Below, one piece after another: positions 25,932 through 34,958 of a stretch of DNA of 64,000 bases (position 1 is its first letter; the number at the start of each line of letters is the position of its first letter). The notes beneath the pieces are model-generated. The model saw only the letters and a program-made list of their open reading frames with translations, was not told the origin of the DNA and made no database searches. A program made the translations under genes and the position numbers. Source of the stretch: an uncultured Muribaculaceae bacterium (GTDB taxonomy: Bacteria > Bacteroidota > Bacteroidia > Bacteroidales > Muribaculaceae); the NCBI GenBank assembly GCA_910589055.1, contig CAJURN010000015.1, positions 15,369-79,368 of the forward strand, given 5' to 3'.

Positions 25932-25944
25932 GTTAGATTGAGTC

Positions 25945-28659
25945 TTAGTCCTCGATTGCAGCCTGTGCAGCTGCTACGCGTGCGATGGGCACACGGTAGG
26001 GGGAGCAGCTGACGTAGTTCATGCCGAGTTTCGCGCAGAAGATTACGGATGAGGGTTCGCCGCCGTGTTCGCCACAGATACCTACTTTGAGGTCGGGGTT
26101 GACAGCACGGCCTTTTTCAACGCCCATGCGTACGAGCTGGCCTACGCCTACCTGGTCGAGCACTTCGAAGGGATCGGTCTTGATGATACCATGATCCTTG
26201 TAGAATTTGAGGAACTTGGGAGCATCATCGCGGGAGAATCCGAAGGTCATCTGGGTAAGGTCGTTGGTACCGAAGGAGAAGAAGTCGGCAACGGATGCGA
26301 TTTCGTTTGCTGTGAGGGCAGCGCGGGGTACTTCAATCATAGTACCTACTTTGTAGCGGATTGAGTCGCCCTTTTCAGCAAAGACCTTGGAGGCTGTGGC
26401 GTTGATAACGTCGGCCTGGTTCTGAAGTTCTTTCAGCGAGCCTACCAGAGGAATCATGATTTCGGGATGTACGTCGATACCACGTGATTTGCAGGCGAGA
26501 GCGGCTTCGATGATGGCGCGTGTCTGCATTTCGGTGATTTCGGGGTAGGTGATACCGAGACGGCAACCACGGTGTCCGAGCATGGGGTTGAATTCTTCGA
26601 GTGAATCAACTTTTGCTTTCACTTCTTCGAGTGTGAGACCCATTTCTTCGGCGAGCTCTTTCTGAGTGGCTGTCTGATGGGGTACGAACTCGTGCAGAGG
26701 GGGATCGAGGAGGCGGATTGTAACTCCGAATCCGTCCATAGCTTCGAAGATTCCTTCGAAGTCGCCACGCTGCATGGGGAGAAGTTTGGCAAGAGCCACA
26801 CGGCGTCCTTCAACGTCGGAGGCAAGAATCATTTCGCGTACGGCCTTGATACGGTCGCCTTCGAAGAACATGTGTTCTGTACGGCAAAGACCGATACCCT
26901 GGGCGCCGAAGTAGCGAGCCTGCTTGGCATCGCGGGGAGAGTCGGCGTTGGTGCGGACGAGGGTCTTGGTGTATTTGTCGGCGAGGTTCATGATTGCTGC
27001 GAAGTCGCCGCCGAGTTCGGGTTCGGTAGTGGGAACCTGTCCGTCGTAAACGTCGCCAGTTGAGCCATTGAGTGAAATCCAGTCGCCTTCCTGATAGGTT
27101 TTGCCGCCCATTTCAACGGTCTTGTTGACGTAGTCGACTTTGATTTCGCCTGCGCCGGATACGCAGCATTTGCCCATACCGCGAGCCACAACGGCTGCGT
27201 GGCTTGTCATACCTCCACGCATTGTGAGGATACCCTGGGCAACTGCCATACCGCGAAGGTCTTCGGGAGAAGTCTCGATGCGGACGAGAACGACTTTACG
27301 TTTCTTTTCAGCCCATGCTTCGGCGTCTTCAGCGGAGAATACAATCTGGCCTGTTGCTGCACCGGGAGATGCGGGAAGACCCTTAGCTACGACAGTGGCA
27401 CGCTTGAGGGCGCTCTTGTCGAATACGGGGTGGAGAAGTTCGTCGAGTTTCTGGGGCTCCATGCGGCGGAGTACTGTCTTTTCGTCGATTTCGCCTGCGC
27501 GGAGGAGGTCCATGGCGATTTTCACCATAGCGGCACCTGTGCGCTTGCCGTTACGTGTCTGGAGCATCCAAAGTTTGCCGTCCTGGATTGTGAATTCCAT
27601 GTCCTGCATATCTTTGTAGTATGCTTCGAGACGGTCGGCGATGTCGAAGAGTTCCTGGGCGCATACGGGCATAGCTTCCTGGAGGGAAGGATATTTGGAA
27701 GCGCGTTCTTCTTCGGAGATTCCCTGGAGGGCAGCCCAACGGCGTGAGCCTTCGATGGTAATCTGCTGGGGTGTGCGGATACCGGCAACAACGTCTTCAC
27801 CCTGTGCGTTGATGAGGTATTCGCCGTTGAACATGTTTTCGCCGGTGGCAGCGTCACGGGAGAAAGCAACACCTGTTGCGGAGTTGTTGCCCATGTTGCC
27901 GTATACCATTGCCTGAACGTTAACGGCAGTTCCCCATTCTTCGGGAATCTGGTTCATGCGGCGGTAGAGGATTGCACGCTCGTTCATCCAGCTGTCGAAT
28001 ACGGCGCAGATGCCACCCCAGAGCTGTTCCCAAGCGCTTTCGGGGAAGTCTTTTCCGGTGTATTCCTTAACGGCGGCCTTGAAGAGACGTACGAGGTTCT
28101 TGAGGTCTTCTACGTCGAGCTCGGTGTCGAGTTTAACGCCTTTTTCCTCTTTAACCTTGTCCATGATTTCTTCGAAGGGATCAATGTCGGTTTTGTTTTT
28201 GGGTTTCATACCGAGCACAACGTCGCCGTACATCTGTACGAAACGGCGGTAGCTGTCCCATGCGAAGCGGGGGTTGCCGCTTTTCTTGGCGAGGGATTCA
28301 ACGGTTGCATCGTTCATACCGAGGTTGAGGACGGTGTCCATCATACCGGGCATAGAAGCGCGGGCGCCTGAGCGAACTGATACGAGAAGGGGGTTGGATG
28401 AGTCGTCGAATTTGTTTCCGGTGAGGCTTTCAACGTGTGCGATAGCGTCTTCAACCTCTTTTTTGATACGGCTTACGACTTCGTCCTTGCCGTACTGGGT
28501 GTACTCGTTACAAACTTCGGTAGTGATGGTAAAACCGGGAGGTACCGGCATACCAAGAAGGTTCATTTCGGCGAGATTGGCGCCTTTGCCACCGAGGAGA
28601 TTTCTCATCTCGGAATTGCCTTCGGCTTTACCGTCTCCGAATGTATAAACTCTTTTCAT
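25945..28659 (-). CDS. ppdK: Pyruvate, phosphate dikinase
   Basis: Reversibly converts PEP, AMP and PPi to pyruvate, ATP and Pi in the cytosol; in anaerobes it serves PPi-linked glycolysis or gluconeogenesis. 904 residues, slightly longer than the roughly 875 typical. Domains: N-terminal ATP-grasp nucleotide-binding region (LLGGKGANLAEM, VSVRSGARASMPGMMDTVLN), the swivelling phosphohistidine domain with His487 in GGMTSHAAVVARGMGK, and the C-terminal PEP/pyruvate barrel (GLCRTEHMF, GTMIEVPRAAL, FFSFGTNDLTQMTFGFSRDD, GICGEHGG). Single gene with its own promoter and an approximately 90-base leader holding a small CGCGC-CGGA-GCGCG hairpin. Confidence 0.97.
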   Translation of the reverse strand: MKRVYTFGDGKAEGNSEMRNLLGGKGANLAEMNLLGMPVPPGFTITTEVCNEYTQYGKDEVVSRIKKEVEDAIAHVESLTGNKFDDSSNPLLVSVRSGARASMPGMMDTVLNLGMNDATVESLAKKSGNPRFAWDSYRRFVQMYGDVVLGMKPKNKTDIDPFEEIMDKVKEEKGVKLDTELDVEDLKNLVRLFKAAVKEYTGKDFPESAWEQLWGGICAVFDSWMNERAILYRRMNQIPEEWGTAVNVQAMVYGNMGNNSATGVAFSRDAATGENMFNGEYLINAQGEDVVAGIRTPQQITIEGSRRWAALQGISEEERASKYPSLQEAMPVCAQELFDIADRLEAYYKDMQDMEFTIQDGKLWMLQTRNGKRTGAAMVKIAMDLLRAGEIDEKTVLRRMEPQKLDELLHPVFDKSALKRATVVAKGLPASPGAATGQIVFSAEDAEAWAEKKRKVVLVRIETSPEDLRGMAVAQGILTMRGGMTSHAAVVARGMGKCCVSGAGEIKVDYVNKTVEMGGKTYQEGDWISLNGSTGDVYDGQVPTTEPELGGDFAAIMNLADKYTKTLVRTNADSPRDAKQARYFGAQGIGLCRTEHMFFEGDRIKAVREMILASDVEGRRVALAKLLPMQRGDFEGIFEAMDGFGVTIRLLDPPLHEFVPHQTATQKELAEEMGLTLEEVKAKVDSLEEFNPMLGHRGCRLGITYPEITEMQTRAIIEAALACKSRGIDVHPEIMIPLVGSLKELQNQADVINATASKVFAEKGDSIRYKVGTMIEVPRAALTANEIASVADFFSFGTNDLTQMTFGFSRDDAPKFLKFYKDHGIIKTDPFEVLDQVGVGQLVRMGVEKGRAVNPDLKVGICGEHGGEPSSVIFCAKLGMNYVSCSPYRVPIARVAAAQAAIED

Positions 28660-28753
28660 TGGGTTGGTTATATATTAATTAATATAATAATATGTTTTCA
28701 GGTCGATTATATACTTATTCCGCGCCGGAGCGCGTGCTTGCTGAAGAGTTTTG

Positions 28754-28761
28754 CAAATTTA
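28754..28761 (-). promoter_or_regulatory. -7 box of the ppdK promoter
   Basis: TAAATTTG on the minus strand, exact consensus match, with a TTG 22 bases upstream; 94 bases before the ppdK ATG. Confidence 0.55.
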
Positions 28762-28852
28762 ATAAAATTCCTTGGAATTACTGCAATACTGAATCTTATT
28801 CTTTGTGAAAAAATATTGAGCGAACGTTGAGCGGAATGGTGCGCCACGACAT

Positions 28853-28893
28853 AAAAAGCCCGGACTGGCGAAATCGACTTCGCGGGTCCGGGC
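28853..28893 (-). terminator. Terminator of the nqr operon
   Basis: On the minus strand GCCCGGACC pairs with AGTCCGGGC and is followed by TTTTTAT, 55 bases past the nqrF stop. Confidence 0.85.
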
Positions 28894-28947
28894 GGGAGTG
28901 TTTTATGTAGTGGTACGTTGAAACGTGGGGGAGGGAAGCATCCTTAT

Positions 28948-30255
28948 TTATCCACCGAAGTTGTCGTAATGGATGCTTTCGGGGTCTACGCCAAGTCCGT
29001 CGAGCATGCTGTTTACGGCGTTGCTCATCGGGCCGGGACCACACATGTAATATTCGATATCTTCCGGCGCGGGATGATCCTTGAGGTATGTGTCGTAGAT
29101 AACCTGATGCACGAATCCGGGAGTGTACTTGACTCCTGCGGCATCGGCGGCCGGGTCGGGACGGTCAAGCGCCAGATGGAATTTGAAGTTGGGGAATTCT
29201 TTCTCGAGATTGAGGAAGTCCTGGAGGTAGAACACTTCGTTGAGCGCGCGGGCGCCGTAGAAGTAGTTCATCTTGCGGTTGGTGGTCTTGAGCGTCTTTG
29301 TCATGTGCATTATCTGTGCACGCAGGGGAGCCATTCCGGCGCCGCCGCCAATCCACATCATTTCGTTTTCGGAGTCGAAGATGGGATGGAAGTCGCCGTA
29401 GGGGCCGCTCATTATTACCTTGTCGCCGGGTTTGAGGGAGAAGATATAGCTTGATGCGATACCGGGCATTACGTCCATGAATCCGGTCTGAGGTTTGGGT
29501 TTCATGGGCGGCGTCGCGATGCGCACGGTGAGCATGATACGGTCGCCTTCGGCAGGGTAGTTAGCCATGGAGTAGGCGCGTACGGTCGTTTCGGTATTGC
29601 GGCATTTGAGCGAGAAGAGGCCGAATTTTTCCCATGCCGGGAGGTATTCGTCGCCGATAAGGGATTTGTCGATGTCGCGGTTGTAATCCATGTCGAAGGG
29701 CGGAATCTTAATCTGGGCATATGAGCCGGGAATAAAATCCATGTGCTGTCCGGCAGGCAACGCGACGATAAATTCCTTGATGAATGTTGCCACGTTGCGG
29801 TTGGAAATCACCTCACATTCCCATTCCTTGACATCGAGGGCCGATGCGGGAACGTTTATTTTCATGTCTTCCTTCACCTTGACCTGACAAGCGAGACGCC
29901 AGTGGTTCTTGATTTCCTTGCGTGTGAAGTGCACGGTCTCGGTAGGCAGGATTTCACCACCGCCTTCAAGAACCTGCACGCGACATTGTCCGCAACTGCC
30001 TTTTCCGCCGCATGCCGAGGGGAGGAAAATGTTCTGGTCGGCCATTGTGGATAGCAGGGGCTTTCCGGAGGGTGCCGTGACGTTGCGGTCATCGTTTATG
30101 TTGATAGTGACATCGCCGGTGTGTACGAGATAGCGTTTTGCAATGAGCAGGATGATTACAAGGAGCAATGTCACTCCGAGGAAAAATCCGACTCCGGCGA
30201 GCAGCGTAAGTGATGCTTGGGCGGAAAGTGCCGCGGGAATATAATTAAGTAGCAT
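28948..30255 (-). CDS. nqrF: Na+-translocating NADH:quinone reductase subunit F
   Basis: Entry subunit of Na+-NQR, oxidising NADH and passing electrons through FAD and a [2Fe-2S] cluster at the cytoplasmic side. 435 residues. One N-terminal membrane helix (VGFFLGVTLLLVIILLIAKRYLV), a plant-type ferredoxin domain with ACGGKGSCGQC and the fourth Cys in WRLACQVKV, then FAD (RAYSMANYP) and NADH-binding (GGGAGMAPLRAQIMHM, YYMCGPGPMS) domains of the ferredoxin reductase type. The frame is open further upstream, but MLLNYIP at 30255 lies five bases after nqrE and precedes the helix. Last gene of nqrABCDEF. Confidence 0.96.
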   Translation of the reverse strand: MLLNYIPAALSAQASLTLLAGVGFFLGVTLLLVIILLIAKRYLVHTGDVTININDDRNVTAPSGKPLLSTMADQNIFLPSACGGKGSCGQCRVQVLEGGGEILPTETVHFTRKEIKNHWRLACQVKVKEDMKINVPASALDVKEWECEVISNRNVATFIKEFIVALPAGQHMDFIPGSYAQIKIPPFDMDYNRDIDKSLIGDEYLPAWEKFGLFSLKCRNTETTVRAYSMANYPAEGDRIMLTVRIATPPMKPKPQTGFMDVMPGIASSYIFSLKPGDKVIMSGPYGDFHPIFDSENEMMWIGGGAGMAPLRAQIMHMTKTLKTTNRKMNYFYGARALNEVFYLQDFLNLEKEFPNFKFHLALDRPDPAADAAGVKYTPGFVHQVIYDTYLKDHPAPEDIEYYMCGPGPMSNAVNSMLDGLGVDPESIHYDNFGG

Positions 30256-30260
30256 TGGCT

Positions 30261-30878
30261 TTAGATTTTGATTCCGAGAAAGCTCATGAAGGCGATACCC
30301 ATGAGAGCTGTTATAATGAAAGTGATGCCAACTCCTTTGAGCGGTCCGGGCACGTTGGAGTATCCGGCAACGCGCTCGCGCACGGCTGCCACGGCAGTGA
30401 TTGCAAGAAGCCATCCGATGCCCCATCCGCCACCGGCGCATACGGCTGTCCATACACTTCCGAAATCACGCTGCTGCATGAAGAGCGAACCGCCGAGAAT
30501 TGCACAGTTGACGGCGATGAGCGGGAGGAAGATTCCTAATGAGGAATAGAGTGCGGGAGCGTACTTCTCAACCACCATTTCCACGAGCTGAGTCATTGAG
30601 GCGATTACCGCGATGAAGACGATAAGCGAGAGGAAACTCAGGTCGACAGTCGCGAATTCCGGACCGAGCCATGCGAGCGCACCTTCGCGGAGAACGTAGG
30701 TCTCAAGCAGGTAGTTGATCGGAAGTGTGATTACGAGCATGAATGTCACGGCCACACCGAGACCGAAGGCTGTCTTGACATTTTTGCTCACGGCAATGAA
30801 TGAGCACATGCCAAGGAAGTAGGCAAATATCATGTTGTCGATGAAAATCGACCGGATGAACAAGTTTAGATTTTCCAT
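30261..30878 (-). CDS. nqrE: Na+-NQR subunit E
   Basis: Membrane subunit of 205 residues with six helices and inverted topology relative to NqrD. Cys25 in YFLGMCSFIAV and the Cys of AVNCAILGG correspond to the cysteines that, with those of NqrD, bind the intramembrane iron centre. Also GGWGIGWLLAI near the C-terminus. Eighteen bases after nqrD and five before nqrF. Confidence 0.96.
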   Translation of the reverse strand: MENLNLFIRSIFIDNMIFAYFLGMCSFIAVSKNVKTAFGLGVAVTFMLVITLPINYLLETYVLREGALAWLGPEFATVDLSFLSLIVFIAVIASMTQLVEMVVEKYAPALYSSLGIFLPLIAVNCAILGGSLFMQQRDFGSVWTAVCAGGGWGIGWLLAITAVAAVRERVAGYSNVPGPLKGVGITFIITALMGIAFMSFLGIKI

Positions 30879-30896
30879 TTTGGTACTTCCTGTATT

Positions 30897-31523
30897 TTAT
30901 TTTTCCTGAAGGTCTTTGTTAATGCTTCTCTGTACCCAAATGATGCAGGCAACCACGATGAGAGCCATCGGAGGCAGAATCATAAGGCCGTTGTTGACGT
31001 ATCCGGCTTCGTAAGCACATTGGGGGATGACGGTGTAGCCGAGAAGTGTTCCCGAGCCGAGCAATTCGCGGAAGAAACCGACAATGACAAGAATGAGCGC
31101 ATAGCCGATACCGTTGCCGATGCCGTCGAGGAATGAAGGCCAGGGACGGTTGCCCATCGCGAAGGCTTCAAGGCGTCCCATCAATATACAGTTGGTGATG
31201 ATGAGGCCGATGAACACGGAGAGCTGCTTGCTCACGTCGTAGGCATAAGCCGCGAGGAGCTGTGACACGATTACCACCAATCCGGCCACCACCACGAGCT
31301 GTACTATAATTCGGATGTTTGTTGGAATGGTGTTTCGGATAAGGGATATTATGACGTTGCTGAACGCAAGTACCGCGATAACGGAAAGCCCCATGACGAT
31401 AGCGGGCTCGAGCTTGGCGGTGACGGCAAGCACCGAGCAGATACCGAGAATCTGCACCACCACGGGATTATTCTTCGAGAATGGATTGAAGAATACTTCT
31501 TTATTTGAAATCTTTTCAGCCAT
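30897..31523 (-). CDS. nqrD: Na+-NQR subunit D
   Basis: Membrane subunit of 208 residues with six helices. Cys29 in VVQILGICSVLAVT and the Cys in IITNCILMGRLEAFA match the iron-ligating cysteines shared with NqrE. FLDGIGNGIGYALILVIVGF is typical of the family. Thirty-five bases after nqrC. Confidence 0.96.
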   Translation of the reverse strand: MAEKISNKEVFFNPFSKNNPVVVQILGICSVLAVTAKLEPAIVMGLSVIAVLAFSNVIISLIRNTIPTNIRIIVQLVVVAGLVVIVSQLLAAYAYDVSKQLSVFIGLIITNCILMGRLEAFAMGNRPWPSFLDGIGNGIGYALILVIVGFFRELLGSGTLLGYTVIPQCAYEAGYVNNGLMILPPMALIVVACIIWVQRSINKDLQEK

Positions 31524-31558
31524 CTTGACTTGAAATTGGATAGTTTTGATTTAAGATT

Positions 31559-32272
31559 CTACTTTGCGGCAGCGGCTGTCGCTTCGAGGAATGATTTGTA
31601 GGGTGTGAGACAGTTGTCAATCATTGTTCCCACGCCCTTGCTGGTGATGGTGCCACCGGAAATGCCGTCGACATAGTCCTCGTCGCCCGAGGGGTGCTGA
31701 CCGGCCTTGACAACCGCGATAGGCATGAAGTTGCCATCCTTGAAAAGGACTTTCCCGGCGAACTGCGATGAGAAAGCGGGCTTTTCAATTTCGGCGCCAA
31801 GTCCGGGAGTCTCGCCCTGGTGGGCAAAATATGCGCCATAGACGGTGGTAGCGTCGCTGTCAAGCGAAACATATCCCCAGATCGGACCCCACAGACCTGC
31901 TCCGTATAGCGGAAGAATCAGTTTGTAGCTTCCGTCGGGCATCGTACATTCAAATACGGGGAGAACGCGTTCGTCGGCAGGGAGCTTGATCTGTGCGGCG
32001 ATATTCACGTTGAAGGCGTCCACGTCGTCCAGCTTCTCGTCGCGGCTGTTTACGGCGTAGGCCGATGTGATGTAACGGTCGTAATACTCAATCACACTGT
32101 CGGCCGGGGGATTGACATTGACGCTTGCGAGAATCTGACGCATCTTGTCGGCGTTGGCGTTTGCCACCTGCTTGGGCTTCAAGGAGATGGCTGTGAAGGC
32201 AAGAGCCGTGCCAACAACGGCTACTAAAACGATGATATAAATTATCGTGTATAAGTTGCTTTGCTTGTTCAT
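31559..32272 (-). CDS. nqrC: Na+-NQR subunit C (covalent FMN)
   Basis: A 237-residue subunit with one N-terminal membrane helix (LYTIIYIIVLVAVVGTALAF) and a periplasmic FMN-binding domain. The flavin-attachment motif DGISGGTITS follows the ApbE target pattern DxxSGxT, so the Thr should carry covalent FMN. No apbE/ftr gene lies in this window. Starts within the end of nqrB (four-base overlap). Confidence 0.95.
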   Translation of the reverse strand: MNKQSNLYTIIYIIVLVAVVGTALAFTAISLKPKQVANANADKMRQILASVNVNPPADSVIEYYDRYITSAYAVNSRDEKLDDVDAFNVNIAAQIKLPADERVLPVFECTMPDGSYKLILPLYGAGLWGPIWGYVSLDSDATTVYGAYFAHQGETPGLGAEIEKPAFSSQFAGKVLFKDGNFMPIAVVKAGQHPSGDEDYVDGISGGTITSKGVGTMIDNCLTPYKSFLEATAAAAK

Positions 32273-33489
32273 GAGCGTGACGTTTTAGCTTTCAGACGTT
32301 TTTCGCGGCGTGAAATGTTTGCATTTACAACACACCAGTCGATCAGCGGTGCGAAACAGTTCATAAGAAGAACCGCGAGCATCGCACCTTCGGGATAACC
32401 GTTGTTGTAGGTTCTGATGATTATTGCAATCACACCGATAAGGAATCCATAAATATATTTGCCCACGGTTGTATGAGCGGCAGTCACGGGGTCGGTTGCC
32501 ATGAATACGGCTGCGAAGGCGAAACCGCCTAACAGAAGCTGGTCGACGGGCGAAAGGTAGGAAGCCGGGTAGAGAGGCGAGGCAAATGTGTTAGCCACAA
32601 GGCTCATGATAAAGCCGCCTGCAAATACCGAGAGCATCACACGCCATGAAGCTATGCCTGTGAGGAGCAGAAGAAGTCCGCCGATAAGGATGCAGAGTGT
32701 CGATGTTTCGCCGAATGAGCCGGGAATCAGACCGAGGAAAGCATCCCAGGTGGAAATGTCAAGGCCGTTGGCTCCGGTGAATTGAATGTTTGAGCTTGTC
32801 TGAGTCGCGAGCTGTCCAAGCGGAGTGGCGCAGGAGAATCCGTCGGCCAGGGGAGTGCCGAAACCGAAGGGTGCGCCGGTGCCTATATAGACCTTGTCGC
32901 CTGACATCTGTGCAGGATATGCGAAGAACAGGAACGCACGCGCCACGAGCGCCACGTTAAGAACATTATATCCTGTGCCGCCAAACACTTCCTTTACGAA
33001 AATAACGGAGAAAGCCGTGGCTACGGCAAGCATCCACAGAGGTACTTCCGGCGGGCATATCATCGGGATCAGGATACCCGTTACAAGAAATCCTTCCTGA
33101 ATTTCTTCCTTGCGCCATTGGGCTACGATGAATTCGATACCGAGGCCGACAACGTATGCCGTGACAACGCGCGGAAGCACTGTGAGGAATCCGTAAATCA
33201 TCAGATCCCAGAAGGGGAACTCGGTTGCGCCGAGGGCAAGCCAGTGCTGATAGCCGGTGTTGTACATTCCGAAAAGGAAGCAAGGCAACAGCGCGAGCAC
33301 TACGATAATCATAGTGCGCTTGGAGTCGATGCTGTCGTGGATGTGCACGGCCAGGGATTTTCCGGAGGTCGTGTTGGGTGTATATAGGAAAGTCTCAAAT
33401 CCGTCGAAAACCGACTGGAAGGCGTGTAACTTTCCTCCCGGCTCAAAATTGGGCTTGATTTTGTTGAGGTAGTTGCGTAAGCGTGCCAA
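32269..33489 (-). CDS. nqrB: Na+-NQR subunit B (covalent FMN, Na+ channel)
   Basis: Largest membrane subunit (406 residues, about ten helices), carrying the sodium pathway, riboflavin and a covalent FMN. Conserved segments include KEVFGGTGYNVLNVALVARA and FAAVFMATDPVTAAHT. The flavinylation site reads DGFSCATPLG, with Cys where most members have Gly (DxxSGAT); the acceptor Thr is kept. The N-terminal 50 residues are cytoplasmic. Twenty-six bases after nqrA. Confidence 0.95.
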   Translation of the reverse strand: MARLRNYLNKIKPNFEPGGKLHAFQSVFDGFETFLYTPNTTSGKSLAVHIHDSIDSKRTMIIVVLALLPCFLFGMYNTGYQHWLALGATEFPFWDLMIYGFLTVLPRVVTAYVVGLGIEFIVAQWRKEEIQEGFLVTGILIPMICPPEVPLWMLAVATAFSVIFVKEVFGGTGYNVLNVALVARAFLFFAYPAQMSGDKVYIGTGAPFGFGTPLADGFSCATPLGQLATQTSSNIQFTGANGLDISTWDAFLGLIPGSFGETSTLCILIGGLLLLLTGIASWRVMLSVFAGGFIMSLVANTFASPLYPASYLSPVDQLLLGGFAFAAVFMATDPVTAAHTTVGKYIYGFLIGVIAIIIRTYNNGYPEGAMLAVLLMNCFAPLIDWCVVNANISRREKRLKAKTSRS

Positions 33490-33515
33490 AATCGTATGCT
33501 TGTTAAGATGAAACG

Positions 33516-34874
33516 TTATTCAAGTTCTTTGCGGAGGAAGTCGAGGCCTTCGCGTACAATCTTCTGGAGGGGAAGTTTTGATGTGTCGGCGTATTCTGCG
33601 GCGGCAAAGTCTTCGGGAGCTACTTCGTAGATGCCAAGTTTCTCCATTGATTCGATGTCGCGTGAGATAATCGCTTTGAGAAGATACTCGGGCATCACAT
33701 CCATGGGGAATACTCTGTCGTATTCGCCGCTCATAATCATTGCGCGACGTCCGCCGTTGAGTCTTGCATCCGGACGGAAGAGCTTATGGAGGAAATGACC
33801 GGGGAATGAACGTGACAGGCTCATCTTGGACGGAGCCATTGAAGCCCAGCCCATGAACTCATCGGCATCATCACCTTCGGCGATTACAGTAATCTGGCGC
33901 CAAGGGTAGTGGAGATAAGATTCTTTGCTGTCGGGATTTTCAACGGTTCCGGTGAAGACATTTCCGCAGATTACACGTTTGTGGACATTGTCGTTTTTAA
34001 GACGTCCGGCCAATACTTCCGGCAGCGACGCTCCTTCAACCGTCTTGACAGCGCAAGGTGTGGCTACTTCCGGACCGGTCACAGCCACAAAGGTCTGTGA
34101 AACTACCTTGCCGTCGGTGAACAGGCGTCCTATCTTATATAATGTGGCGATGTCCATACACCATATGGTCTCGCCTTTATTGACGGGAGCGATATTGGCA
34201 GCCTGAACTCCGGGGTTGCTTGCCGGATATTTTCCGGAAACCTCCACGATTTCGGCGCCCTTGATTGTTCCGGAAAAGCCGGAATCGCTCACGGATATGT
34301 AAACCTTTCCTTGTGTGAGTCCGGACAGTACTTCCACAGCTTTGGTTAGAACTTGCGCGGCATCGTCGCCCATAAGTCCGAATCCGGGTTGTGGAGCGAG
34401 CGGAGCAAGGTCAAATGCCGTGACAAAGATGTCGCGCGGAGCTTCGTTGAGCCGCGGCACGATGTCGTAGGGGCGTTGGCGCACCTCGGCAAGCAGGCCG
34501 GATCCGGCGAGCAGTGACAGAATCGCAGCGGAATCTTTGGCAGAGGCTGTGTCGAAAGCCTCGGATTCAAACGGAGCGGAAGCATCGGTTTCAACTTCAA
34601 CGCGCAGAATCTTGCGGCGTTCGCCACGAACTACGGCCTTTACTTTTCCGGCAACCGGAGAAGTGATTTTAAGGTCGGGCTGGGTTTTATCGAAGAGAAG
34701 GCACGAACCTACTTTCACCAAATCCCCTTCCTTGACATTGGTCTTGGGTGTAATTCCGTGAAAGTCTTCCGGATATATGGCACAAGTGGTCGGAACGATT
34801 TCCGCACAGGGATTCCAGTTCTCCACGGCGCCGTCAATATTAAGGGTAAGACCCTTTTTAAGTTTCAGTTGCAT
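33516..34874 (-). CDS. nqrA: Na+-NQR subunit A
   Basis: Cytoplasmic peripheral subunit of 452 residues; no cofactor of its own, may be involved in quinone binding with NqrB. The sequence runs from an RnfC-like N-terminal barrel (GLTLNIDGAVENW, VKVGSCLLFDKTQP, GKVKAVVRGERRKILRVEVE) through CVDIATLY-like and AVTGPEVATPCAVKT segments to the conserved C-terminal MFPMDVMPEYLLKAI-type region (FPMDVMPEYLLKAI here). First gene of the operon, with a clear -7 box 33 bases upstream. Confidence 0.95.
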   Translation of the reverse strand: MQLKLKKGLTLNIDGAVENWNPCAEIVPTTCAIYPEDFHGITPKTNVKEGDLVKVGSCLLFDKTQPDLKITSPVAGKVKAVVRGERRKILRVEVETDASAPFESEAFDTASAKDSAAILSLLAGSGLLAEVRQRPYDIVPRLNEAPRDIFVTAFDLAPLAPQPGFGLMGDDAAQVLTKAVEVLSGLTQGKVYISVSDSGFSGTIKGAEIVEVSGKYPASNPGVQAANIAPVNKGETIWCMDIATLYKIGRLFTDGKVVSQTFVAVTGPEVATPCAVKTVEGASLPEVLAGRLKNDNVHKRVICGNVFTGTVENPDSKESYLHYPWRQITVIAEGDDADEFMGWASMAPSKMSLSRSFPGHFLHKLFRPDARLNGGRRAMIMSGEYDRVFPMDVMPEYLLKAIISRDIESMEKLGIYEVAPEDFAAAEYADTSKLPLQKIVREGLDFLRKELE

Positions 34875-34906
34875 CAGAATTAACGGTTATGAACTTAAAT
34901 TTGCTG

Positions 34907-34914
34907 CAAAGGTA
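34907..34914 (-). promoter_or_regulatory. -7 box of the nqr operon promoter
   Basis: TACCTTTG on the minus strand, exact consensus match, 33 bases before the nqrA ATG. The upstream 40 bases are A/T-rich with only a weak TTTA at the -33 position, as might be expected for a regulated promoter. Confidence 0.6.
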
Positions 34915-34958
34915 GTGTTTTTATATTAAAGTTGGTTAAATATAAGCACTTTATTTTA

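Larger units (their letters stand above)
25570..25944. other. Convergent gap before ppdK with TGTACA cluster
   Basis: A 375-base gap between the 3' ends of convergent genes. It contains the five-copy TGTACA cluster (25758-25818) and a large hairpin at the ppdK end (25877-25931). A 114-codon frame crosses it on plus but looks non-coding. Nothing else identifiable. Confidence 0.6.
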
